Shown piece by piece: positions 23,301-46,100 of a DNA stretch of 64,000 nucleotides (its first letter is position 1; every line of letters begins with the position of its first letter). Below the pieces are notes generated by a model that worked only from the letters and a program-made list of their open reading frames with translations, was not told the DNA's origin and made no database searches. The DNA comes from Silene conica. Its lineage: Eukaryota > Streptophyta > Magnoliopsida > Caryophyllales > Caryophyllaceae. Location: the NCBI GenBank assembly GCA_029255685.2, contig CM055311.2:55387048-55451047 (forward strand), written 5' to 3'. The translations under genes were made by a program, and so were the position numbers.

Positions 23301-23799
23301 CTTTTCTTTATCAAGTCGACTGGCAATCCTTCTTGAACGCTACCAAGCTTACGAAATTTCTGTGTCCGATGTTGTAACTGTGATTGCGTGTCTATCTTTA
23401 CAAGCTACTGAAAATTAAATGATTGGCAACAGACTCATCTTACAGTAAACCCAAAACCTCCATTTTCTGTCTTCAAAAGCTTCTAAAAAGTTCATCTAAA
23501 GGCTTATTTCAACTCGAATCAAGGTAATGTTTACATATTCGGATTCATCTCGCAATTTTCGTTCTTTCTATCACTTTTGTTTTTCGATTCTCAACCTTTC
23601 ATTTCTGGGCTGTTTTTTCCCTAAATCGTTTTAGGTTTCTAATTTACGTTTTTCTGTTCTTAGGAGTTGGCTTGGACGATCCGGAGGTCGATTCTTACAT
23701 TGTGGAGGAAGAAATCGGAGCACAAGACGCTTGAGGTGACGATAATGAGCAATTCGACCCTTGTCTTTAAGTAACTTGACATTTATGTTTCTATAAATG

Positions 23800-24240
23800 T
23801 TCATGGCGACGGTGGCGGCGGTGATCACGGCAGTGATGATAGTTGGGGTGTCATAGCAATGCTGGCGATGGTGGTGGTAGAGATGTCATGGCGGTAATGG
23901 TGGTCACGGTGGTCACAACGGTGATGGTGGTAGGGGTGTCATATCATGGCAGTGATGGTGGTGGGTGTCATGATGGTGGAGGTGGTGGGGGTGTCATGAC
24001 GATGGTAGTGGTGGCGGCGGTGGCAATGGCGTGGTAGGGGTGGTTTAGTGGTGGCTATTGTGGTGGTAGTTGCAAGTTTGGTAGTAGGTGAAAAAAGTGG
24101 TTGAAAGGTAACAAGGGTAATAAATCTCATACCCTTGGGGGGTTGGGGTAAGGAATTAGATGGATTGAGGGGTAAGGAATTAGATAGATTGAGGGGTAAG
24201 GAAGGGAGTTTCATTTCCTTTGTTTGTGTCAAACAAATAC
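23800..24240. repeat. GGT/GAT-rich minisatellite
   Basis: About 260 bases are dominated by degenerate GGTGGTGAT/GGCGGT triplets with interspersed GTGTCATGA motifs. They are followed by two 25-bp units (TAAGGAATTAGATGGATTG-like) at about 24152-24200. Open frames across it reflect the triplet composition only. Confidence 0.6.
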
Positions 24241-24692
24241 CAACGAAGGGATGAGTAACTTTGTTTCCTTTTTCTTTTCTTATAGCTTATAATATACGGA
24301 GTATGTAATCTTCAGAACTTGAGAAATAAGATATCGATATTCAATCATCAGTTTCTAACAAGATTTAACTTTAGAAAACTAAAATGTAATTTCTAAGTAC
24401 CTTGTAAATTTATTTCTTTATAAATGATCTAAATACACATGTAAGATAAACTTGTCTTTGATCTAGGCCATCGAGTCACAAACCAGGTCAAGTTATGACC
24501 CTAAATGAAGCCTCATTTTGGATTCGGGTTATTATTTGATTAATTGTAAAAAATTACAGGAGTTGATCCTGAAAAAAAAAAAACACATCAGCTGTACGGG
24601 CCAGGTTAAATTTTGACATATTTTCTTTTAACTCATGGCAGTAGTGTCAACATTATATAAACAATTAAATACCAAAATTTCACCCGAAAATA

Positions 24693-36290
<11,598 letters not shown>

Positions 36291-38900
36291 TGAAACAACC
36301 TCACTGATACAAATGATACTTTGATTTGGAAATTAAATAGTGGAATGTAATGCTTGTTGCAAATTTTGGATAATAGCAAAACATCACCGCCGCGAATCGA
36401 ACATCATCAACCACCTTAAAAAAATGTGAAATTGATAAATTTTATTTGCGAAATACAGACCTTCTCGTTGGGTTTGACCAAAATTAAAATAAAACCGTGA
36501 TGAGTCATCCGTCTATGCATTCTCATGTGGCACACTTCTCGCTTTTTACTTTTTATCTTCCCTCCCAATAACAACCTTATCTTTACCCTCATTTCATCTC
36601 CGCCAAAATTCTTTACTCACTTGTCATCTTCCTCAAAAATCTTCATCGTCATTTTCATCTTCCTCAATAATCTTTATCGTCATTTTTCATATACATCTAA
36701 TCTGTAATCTAAACTGTAATTTTAATTGTTTTTTCCAAAATTGTGTAAGCACTAAGCCCATTAAGCATCAACCAGTTTCACCGAGTCGATTATCTCAACC
36801 ACATGCACAATTGGATTAGAATTTTTTAAATTAATTAATTTACGTAATTGCTAAATCCCGCACCCTCTTTTACTATATTCCAACACATTTTCGACTATTA
36901 CTCCATTATTACCCTTTTATAAATAAAATTAAAAAATAAACAAAAACCCTCCAACTCCTCACCAACTTCCGACCACCCACTCCTCGGCCTCGACCACCAT
37001 ATCCCAAACTCCACGACCACCCTACGCCGTCGACTACCCATCTCGAGTTAGATTCATATCACAAATGTTATCATCCCTTCTCAGTTCTCACGTCGTTTAA
37101 CACGTTTTATAAACAATTAGGGTTTCGTTTGAATTGGTTTTGTTGCAAGGATGGTTGTGGGGTCGTAAAGCCGGATGGATTATGTGGTTGTGGGGTCGAT
37201 TGGTAGTGTCAACCGTCAGACATGTGCCGTTGAGTCGTTGATTGCTGAGGCGCGGGGATTGCAGTAACTAGTAAGGATGAGTGGTCGGCGGGGGTGACAC
37301 TAGGAAGGATGCTTGGCGGCTCGGTGCGAGGATGAGGCTGTGGAGGGGTGGTCGACGGCACGGTGAAGGTGTTGGAGGAAGAAATGTCGCTTGTTGGGGG
37401 TTCGGATTTGGTATTGGTGGCCACGGTGGGTTTTTGATTTCTGATTTTTTTTTCATCTCTCTTGTTTCTCTCACATTGTTGAGAAATGAGAGGGGCACAC
37501 CCGGTATAACGGGAATAAATGTGTGGGAACAAGTAAAATAGTGTGCGGGATTTAGCAAGTCCCTTAATTTATTATACCAAGTAGTTAGTGTTTGTTTGTT
37601 TTGCATTGTTTAATTATTATTTTGTTGGATTTTGTGTTGGAATGTTGGATATTATGTATTGGTTACTTAATGGTTGTCTAATTAGAGTTTTAATCTAACA
37701 ACATATTAGCCGCATATAATAATCTGATCGCATAGTTTAGTACGCTTAATTGCAGAATCTTGAAAAATGAATGACAAAAGTAAGGCTAGACTTAAGGTGT
37801 GGATGGATGGTTTATTTTTGACAGGCCCACAATGTAAGACAGATTATGTTTGTGGACGTGTTTGGATGGAGATGAGTTTTCAGAAGTTAAGCTTAGGTTA
37901 TTTGAAAGATGTATTAAGGAAGAAATTAAACTGAGATGATAAGGACTCATTTTGCTATGTAAGAAATGGATTGAGTCTGTTTGATTGGAGACAGAAAATT
38001 AGATATGAAAGAGATGTGGTGGATTTGTTGAGAACAAAAGATAAATCAACGAATGGTTACTTTGTATGTGGTCAGAGATATGATTCCAGAAGAGAGGGTA
38101 GTGTTTTATGACAATTTATGACAAAGTACAAAGCCAACTACCCCTAGAAAAGCAAAGTTGGCTGTGAAATGCATTGCAAAAAGGCAATTATTGAGCCAGC
38201 CAAAGCCTTTGCAAGTTATTCACCCTGACATCAACATTATTGTAAGAGATAATGGAAAGGTCGGACTAAGTGAAAAAGGTAACTTACCAAAACATCTACT
38301 AAGGTGACAGATGTTAAGTCTCGGATCTGATAGCCTTGTATGAATTGGTCGAATAGCCTCCATGGGGTTTTGGGATGAGAGGGAGAAGGGAAGGGAAAGG
38401 TTTTTCTTTTGTTTTAGGGTTAGGAGGTATGACGAAACCGTTTTAAGAACCATGTTTCTATTAAATCCCGACGCGGAAACAAGTCCGCTGGAACGACTGC
38501 ACTCGGTCGAGTTTGACTAACTCGACCAAGTTGGTCTTACTCGACCTGTTAGACTAACTTGACCGAGTTGGACTCACTCGACCGAGTTGGTCTTATTCGG
38601 CCGAGCCTACACTAACCAGACAAGCTTTCTTTCTATGGAAGAGCTATTCCCATCCGCGGTCTAAGGTATGAAAATGGGTCTTTAAATCCGGGTGTTACAC
38701 TAACCAACCATAAACTAAAGTGGAAACCAACAAGGATGAAGATGGAGGAAATTTTCCACTTGAAATGCCAAATTGTGAGAGAGTTTTGGCGAGGATGAAT
38801 GGTGGGAGTGTTTAGAGTGTTTAGGAAGGAACTTGTGATATTTTGGGGGAAAAAAATCCAAAATTAAGGTTGGAAAAAGAGAGGAGAGACCATAAGAAGG
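36291..38900. other. Intergenic region between PEX6 and the GRAM gene, first part
   Basis: This begins with the PEX6 5' leader and promoter; no core motif is certain. At 36940-37420 it has CCACC-rich and then GGTGG-rich low-complexity DNA. A plus-strand frame at about 38115-38320 encodes a Lys-rich segment (KPTTPRKAKLAVKC) that may be a decayed transposon ORF, but I cannot assign it. At 38500-38610 there is a run of ACTCGACCGAGTTGG-like palindromes related to the CTCGATCGAG arrays, then a GGGTGTTACAC end motif at about 38689. Confidence 0.4.
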
Positions 38901-38929
38901 TTAGCATGTGTTTTTGCTGAAAGCAGCGC

Positions 38930-39115
38930 GACAATCGATCGAGTGGAATATTCACTCGGTCGAGTGTGACTCGACAGAAGGCCTCACAGATTCACTCAGT
39001 CGAGTAACCAGTTCACTAGATCGAGTGGAACTGAGCAGAAACTTTTCCAACTTTCACTCAAGTTCACTTGCTCGAGTGACTTGTTTACTTGATCGAGTGA
39101 ACACTAAATTTTGGG
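38930..39115. repeat. CTCGATCGAG-type palindrome cluster
   Basis: At least six imperfect palindromes of the form CACTCGRTCGAGTG occur at 20-35 bp spacing, including ATCGATCGAGTGG, CACTCGGTCGAGTG, CACTCAGTCGAGTA and CTTGATCGAGTGA. The same motif family fills the U3 parts of the Athila-like LTRs at 6270-6500 and 8110-8320. Confidence 0.7.
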
Positions 39116-39128
39116 TTATTGCAACTTA

Positions 39129-39470
39129 TCACCTCGTACCACATGCCATGTCATCACCTCGAAGTGTGTGTCACACCGTCACTTTCACCATACTACATCA
39201 AATTACATTCCACGTCAGCACTGTAACCTCATCATTTTCGATGGACCATATGCCATGTTATCAACTTGAAATGTGTACCACACCTTCACTTTCATCTCAT
39301 TCCACGTCATCATTGTCATCACCTCAGACCACATGTCACGTCATCACCTCGAAGTGTGTATCACACTGTCAGTTTCAGCGTATTACGTCGAACCACACTT
39401 CACGTCCATAGTGTCACCTTATCGCCCCAGATCACATCCACGCCATCATTGTTATTATCTTATGTGAGTC
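39129..39470. repeat. CACGTCATCACC-type imperfect tandem repeat, copy 1
   Basis: Three to four degenerate units of about 85-115 bp share ACCACATGCCACGTCATCACC, GAAGTGTGTGTCACACCGTC and ACGTCGAACCACATTCCACGTC-like blocks. The same array type recurs at 46720-47020 in the first intron of the neighbouring gene. Open frames here are artefacts of the repeat. Confidence 0.65.
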
Positions 39471-39596
39471 TCATTGTCGTACTTAACGAATTAGTGAAGG
39501 TAATGATGATGATAACGATGATGAAGTTGGTGGTGACGGCGAGAATGGTGAGATTAAGTTGACTAAAATGAGTAAGCGGAGACAAAATATATAAGG

Positions 39597-39805
39597 CCCT
39601 GTTTGTTTCGACTGAAAATAGCTGAATTGAACTTAATGAAGTTGAGTTATAGTAAACTTAATTGAATAGAACTTAGCTAAATTGAATAAAGTTGAAGTAA
39701 AAGTTAATTGGTGAAAAGATTAGTTCAACTTAACTGAATGAAATTAAATTGAACTATAATAAATAGAAATGAAATGAGTTGAAATTAAGTCAGAAAGAAC
39801 AAGAC
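39597..39805. mobile_element. MITE, GGCCCTGTTTGTTTC type
   Basis: The left end GCCCTGTTTGTTTCGACTGA and the right end (reverse complement CGTCTTGTTCTTTCTGACTT) form an imperfect inverted pair around about 210 bp of GAATTGAACT-rich DNA. The same interior is inside the Stowaway-like element at 28589-29006. Class is uncertain. Confidence 0.5.
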
Positions 39806-40057
39806 GTAGATAGTACTTCATGAATTAAGATATACAAGTTCTTAAAAATGCGAGAAAAAGAAGTTAATCGACCCGTTTTTTTTACCCGAACCCGTATAAA
39901 CCTGACTCGTAGTTTTTCCGAATTTGTATGTTGTAAATGATCCTTATAGAAGACGCAGGAAAGTCGGACGTACTCCGTAGTTGATAAACAGAAAAGCCTG
40001 GACAAACCGACAGCAAGGTGTTGGTGATCAATCTAGAAAGGCGTCAAATTTTCAGAA

Positions 40058-40068
40058 ATATATATATA
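40058..40068 (+). promoter_or_regulatory. Possible TATA box of the GRAM gene
   Basis: ATATATATATA lies about 75-83 bases before the start codon at 40141. It would place transcription start roughly 45-50 bases upstream of the ATG. In AT-rich DNA such a motif is weak evidence. Confidence 0.35.
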
Positions 40069-40140
40069 CTCTTGATATTCCCTGGATACACCAAATAATC
40101 CGTGTATACAAGCAGGAGGATTTGATTAATAGAGAAAATA

Positions 40141-43100
40141 ATGGCGCAAAACCCCCAATTGTTCCCTAATGGCATGCCTGTTCCTTTCTATGCTGAATTG
40201 TTCGTCTTGGCCCGAGACGGCGTCGAATTCGAGGTGGACAAAATCCCTGGGTATTTTCTTTTCTCCTTTCTTTACTTTCCATTTCGCTATCATCTTTTCA
40301 ATCTTCTGCCTATTTTTTTTATAACGGAGTTGTACATGATATTAATTACGGGAATTTGTGAATCCAAGTAGAATAACGACTTCTCGTTGGAGAATTCTTC
40401 AAAAAATGAGATTAGATTTATGTTTGAAAGGTACTAGGAAGGTTCCGTACGTCGTAATTTGGTTCAATAGTTGCGTGTTAAAGGGAAAATCAGTAATAAC
40501 CTAAGATTCGTTTAGTGACTATGGGAATTGTTTCTGTTAATTGAGCTTCAGAAACAAATTGAATAGTCTTTCGGTTTCTGGGACTCAGGAAGCTGGAATG
40601 AGAGACTGATCAGGGGAACAAGGTGATCTGAGGCAAAAAGTTGATTGCTTTTTTATGCTTGGAGAATATTTCAGGACTAAGGGAGACGTAATGAGGAAAC
40701 AAATGGTCTTTAGTAATCGTCAATTAGGAATTAAGTATAGGATGTGTTTAATCTTTCTTCAGAAATGAAACAATGTGATAAGTGGTCATGACTGCAATCA
40801 CTAATTTATCATATTGAAGTATGCTGATAGAGTAATTGATAGAATAGTTTCAGGAATAATCGAGAAACTAAGGAATTACAATAGGATTTCCAAAGAAAGA
40901 AGGAAATCGAATGTGTATTTCTTATTGAAAGATTGAGTGTTACAAGATTTAGAGAATTCTAGAGAGAGAGAGGAAATTATACAAATGATCAAAAGCTGAT
41001 GAATGAAAAGTAGTTACATGTACTTATAGGCAATTCCTAACAACTTTTCAGCTTGTAACAACTTGTAACAGATTTGCTGAGCTGGCCATTCTGTTAAACA
41101 GTTGTGATTTAACTAACTCATATCAATCCATTCCCCTTAACCAACAGCTTGTCCTCAAGTGTTATCTAAGTTGAACTCAGGAAATCTCTTCTTGATGTCA
41201 TCATAAGCTTCCCAAGTTGCATCCTCTGAAGCAGAATTAGACCATTGAATTAACACATACACCACTCCAGAGATGCCTTTCTTAACCAATTTCCTTTCCA
41301 AGACCTTCATTGGTTCTGCCCTAATATGGTGTAATTCATCTACTTCAGGCAAGGATCTGATTATAGGAATTGGACCTTCATGCTTCCTTAACAAAGATAT
41401 GTGAAAAACAGGGTGGACCTTAGCTTGAGAGGGCAGCTCCAGTTTGTAAGCTACTTGGCCTACTCGGGTGATTATTGGAAATGGTCCATAGAATTTTGGA
41501 GATATTTTGGCACATGTTCTTGAAGCTACAGAATGCTGTCTATATGGCTGTAACTTAACATACACCAAGTCACCCACTGCCAACTCCTTATCCTTTCTCT
41601 TCCCATCAGCCTGTTTCTTCATTCTATCTTGAGCTCTCTTTAAGTGAAATTTTAACATCTTAATGCAATCTTCCCTTGCAGCCAAGCTCCTGTTTACAGC
41701 TTCCACCCTACTATCCCCTATAACATAAGGTATGTGTATGGCAGGGTCTTGCCCATACACAATTTCATATGGAGTTTTCTGAGCTGCTGAATGAAATGAG
41801 GTATTGTACCACCACTCTGCCAGGGAAATCCATTTAGCCCATTCTTTTGGATGTTCACTTGTCATGCATCTTAGATAAGCTTCTAGACACCTGTTAACTA
41901 CCTCTGTTTGTCCATCCGTTTGTGGATGGTAAGCTGTCGACATTAACAGATCCACCTGTTGTAGTCTAAACAATTCTTGCCAAAAATTGCTCACAAAGAT
42001 TTTATCTCTATCACTCACAATGGTTTTTGGCATTCCATGGAGTCTAAAGACTTGATCTAGAAATACTTGTGCCACATTAGTAGCAGTGAAGGGATGAGTT
42101 AACAGCAAGAAATGAGCATATTTGCTCAATCTGTCCACCACCACTAGAATCGTATCCTTACCCTGTGACTTTGGTAATCCTTCAATGAAATCCATTGATA
42201 TATCCATCCATATTGCTTCAGGTATTGGCAAGGGTTGCAACAATCCAGCCGGTTGTCGTAAAATAGGCTTACATCTTTGACAAACACCACACTGTCTAAT
42301 GTAGTTCCTGACATCTCTCTGCTGATGCTTCCAATAAAATAAGCCCTTGATCCTTTTTGTGGTAGCTTGTACCCCTGAATGTCCACCCAAAGGAGTGTCA
42401 TGCAGTAATGTGATGATTTTCTTTCTCAAATCCTCATCATTTCCAACTACTAGCCTTCCTTTTCTTTTCAACTCCTCATCTGACCAAGTATATTTAGCTG
42501 GTCCAGTTCCATTTTTCACCTCCTGAATGAGTGCTTGCAGGTCAGTGTCAGTCTCCCAACTTTTCTGGATTAGAGTTAGGAGATCAGTTTGCAAATGTGA
42601 GACCATTATAGCCATCAGTTCTGAACTTGTGACTCTAGACAATGCATCAGCTGCCCCATTTTCCACTCCTTTTCTATATTTGATCTCATAATCCAGACCC
42701 ATCAACTTTGGAAGACATTTACTTTGAAATGGAGTAGTAATCTTTTGTTCCATCAAATATTTAAGGCTAAAGTGATCTGTTTTAATCACGAAGTGCCTTC
42801 TAATCAGGTACGGTCTCCATTTCTCAACTGCATGGATGACAACCATCAACTCTTTTTCATAAGTAGATAAGGACTTTGATCTGACTGAAAAAGCCTTACT
42901 TATGAAAGCAATTGGGTGCCCATCTTGTGAGAGCACAGCCCCCATGCCCACATCAGAAGCATCCGTCTCTACTGTAAACTCCTTGTCAAAGTCTGGTAAG
43001 GTCAGAACTGGTGCAGTAGACATAGCCTGTTTCAGAGTTTGAAAGGCTTTTGCTGCTTCTGGGCTCCAAAAGAATGCATTTTTCTTAAGAAGGTTGGTGA

Positions 43101-46100
43101 GTGGTTTACTCATAATGCCATACCACCTAATAAACTTTCTGTAGTAGCCTGTAAGCCCAAGGAACCCTCTCAATTCCTTAACATTGGTAGGTTCTGGCCA
43201 TGCTACCATTGCTTTGATCTTTGAAGGATCAGTGGCTACCCCCTTCTCAGAGATTACATGGCCCAAGTACTCCACTTCTGGAGTTCCAAACACACACTTG
43301 GACATTTTAGCAAAAAGTGTAGCCTTCCTCAATATATCAAAAGTCAGCCTCAAATGTGACAAATGCTCTTCTAAAGTCTTGCTGTATATGAGGATGTCAT
43401 CAAAGAAAACAAGGATAAATTTCCTCAAATAAGGTTTGAAGATGGTATTCATAAGGTGTTGAAAAGTAGAGGGGGCATTTGTGAGGCCAAAGGGCATCAC
43501 CAGAAACTCATAATGGCCCTCATGAGTCCTGAAAGCAGTTTTCTCAACATCAGGAGGATGCATCCTGATTTGCCAATACCCCGATCTTAGGTCAATCTTT
43601 GAAAACATGGTTGAACCATTTAACTCATCCAAAAGCTCTTCTATGATGGGAATAGGAAATTTGTCTTTGACAGTGTTTTTGTTTAATTCCCTATAATCTA
43701 CAAGTACCATCTTTTTTTTTAACCAACACAATGGGTGATGAATATGGACTCTGACTATGCCTAACCACTCCATTCTCTAACATTTCCTGTACAATTTTCT
43801 CAATTGCATCCTTTTGCACTACTGGGTATCTATATGGTCTAACATTAATAGGAGATACCCCTTCTTTCAAAGGAATCCTATGATCATGCTTCCTATGAGG
43901 GGGCAGTTCAGTAGGTTCAACAAAAATATCCTCATAATCATGCAACAGTTGTTGAATTTCAGGAAAAAAGACCTGTTTACCGTGTGTAGCAGCCACCTCA
44001 ACAATAGGGCAAGCTTTGATGGCAAAACACTGAGCATGATTTAACCCAAAGGCTGATAATTTGCACAAGGTACTGTGCATTTGCTTTCCTTCCATCCATT
44101 GCAAGGTAGTGGCTGCCTTAGAACCCCTCAAAACATGTTTTCTCCCCTGAACTTTGAACTCCATTCTTAACTGCCTAAAATCCCAAAGAACAGGACCAAG
44201 TGAAGTCAGCCATTGAATTCCCAAGACCATCTCACAACCTCCCAATGGCACTAGCATGACATCCGTAGAGAATTCATGTCCTTGTAACTCCCATTTAAAT
44301 TGTCGACACATTGACTTGCTTATGATTGTTTCTCCATTAGCAACAGATACTACCAAGGGACAGGTAGCCTTTGTTTTGCACCCCAGCTTCTTAGCAGCCC
44401 CAACATCCAGAAAGTTGTGAGTACTACCAGAATCTATCAAGATGTGTAATGGATTTCCCCTCACCTTGCCTGTAACCCTCATTGTTTGGTAAGTAGAATT
44501 ACCATTAATGGCATTTAGGGAGATCAAAGGTGGCACCTCCACAGTCTCTTCACACTGTTGCCCTTCACTCCCCTGTTCCACTACCAACTCACCTTCGTCC
44601 ACTCCCCCATCCATCATCGCTATAAACTCAATACTATGCAATTGAGCCTTACATCTATGGTTGGGTGACCATTTTTCATTGCATGTGAAACATAAATTCT
44701 TTGCTCTCCTTTCCGCCACTTCCTTCTCACTTAATCTGGCCGCAACCACTTTCTGGTTAACATTAGGTTTCTGGTTTGAAAAAGATGAAGGTGGTCTAAT
44801 AAATCTGTTTTGAAGATGTTGTTCACTTAGCGGCTTTGACAAAGGCTTATCAAGAAGAGGTTTAGATTTCTTTATAAAAGAAGATATGGTAGCTTCTTGT
44901 AGTTTGGCAAGGGCAAATGCATCCATTAATGTTTGAGGTTTATGCATTCTAACTGTGTTTTGGATGTCAAAATCTAATCCCTTCAAGAAACAACTTAAGG
45001 CTTGTTTTTCAGAGAGGTCCGTCCTATTCAACAGTCCATCAAACTGTTCCTGATATTGCTCAACTGTACCCTTCTGCCTAAGATTCATTATTTCAGCTAC
45101 GGGGTCATCAAAAGAATTTGTCCCAAATCTAGCAATTGCAGCACTTTTATAATCCTTCCAACTAGGCCAATTCCCAAATTCCCTTGTTTTCATCAATGAT
45201 TGGTGCCATAATAATGCCTTCCCCTCTAAATGAATTGATACCATTTTAACCTTAATATTTTCAGAGGTAGAATCAACTTCAAAAAACTGATCACATTTAT
45301 AAACCCAACCTAACACATTATCACCATTAAATTTGGGAAAATCTACCCTCGAAAATCGACTGAAATTAGAGTTAGGGTTTGCAAAATTACCGGAATTACG
45401 GCCCCCAAATTGATTAGAACTGCCGGAATCCTTTTCCAGATTTACAACCCTAGTGCTCATTTCCACTAATTGACCCAGGACTTGCTCAATTCTTGTGTTC
45501 ATACGGTCAATCTTGTCATTTAATCCTTGTTGCTGTAACTGAATTGCTGCATTCAGGTCCGCCTTGTCTTGGTTGTGAATTCTGACGAATTCCCCCAAAT
45601 TAGCTTCCAGGTTGACCATTGTTTCACCCATATTCTTGAATTTTTCCTCCATTGCAACATCTTCAACTGAATTTTCAGAGTTTTGTGTAACTTTTGGCGC
45701 CATTAGAGAGTCCAGGAAGGATCTCTGATACCACTGATAGAGTAATTGATAGAATAGTTTCAGGAATAATCGAGAAACTAAGGAATTACAATAGGATTTC
45801 CAAAGAAAGAAGGAAATCGAATGTGTATTTCTTATTGAAAGATTGAGTGTTACAAGATTTAGAGAATTCTAGAGAGAGAGAGGAAATTATACAAATGATC
45901 AAAAGCTGATGAATGAAAAGTAGTTACATGTACTTATAGGCAATTCCTAACAACTTTTCAGCTTGTAACAACTTGTAACAGATTTGCTGAGCTGGCCATT
46001 CTGTTAAACAGTTGTGATTTAACTAACTCATATCATATGCATTGCCACCTATCCACGTACTTCTGGATTGTATATTTGGCAGACGAACGAAAAACAAACG

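Larger units (their letters stand above)
40825..46035 (-). mobile_element. Ty3/gypsy chromovirus (Reina-like), young insertion
   Basis: A 5211-bp element with two 301-bp LTRs (40825-41125 and 45735-46035) that are identical base for base, flanked by a perfect 5-bp duplication TATGC (40820-40824 and 46036-46040). On the minus strand the primer binding site TGGTATCAGAGA (45722-45733) follows the 5' LTR, and the purine tract AAGGGGAATGG (about 41129-41139) precedes the 3' LTR. It encodes Gag with a zinc knuckle, protease, reverse transcriptase, RNase H, integrase and a C-terminal chromodomain. Small size, short LTRs and chromodomain suggest the Reina clade. Identical LTRs mean very recent integration. 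It lies antisense in intron 1 of the GRAM gene. A small deletion breaks the polyprotein frame in the reverse transcriptase. Confidence 0.95.

Noticed and set aside
23843..24232. Gly/Val-rich and Thr/Pro-rich open frames
   Set aside because: They are translations of the GGT/GAT triplet repeat on both strands.
37209..37606. Pro/Thr-rich frames on the minus strand and a Gly-rich frame on the plus strand
   Set aside because: All arise from a CCACC/GGTGG low-complexity block also seen in other introns and LTRs, with no domain or splice support.
38908..39562. Overlapping plus-strand open frames up to 167 codons
   Set aside because: They cover the CTCGATCGAG cluster and the CACGTCATCACC array; the repeated composition, not coding constraint, keeps them open.
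43712..43720. Programmed ribosomal frameshift at the A9 run as the normal way to join Gag-Pro and Pol
   Set aside because: The break falls inside conserved reverse transcriptase rather than at a Gag/Pol boundary, and about 11 nucleotides of normally conserved coding sequence appear to be missing, so a deletion is simpler.
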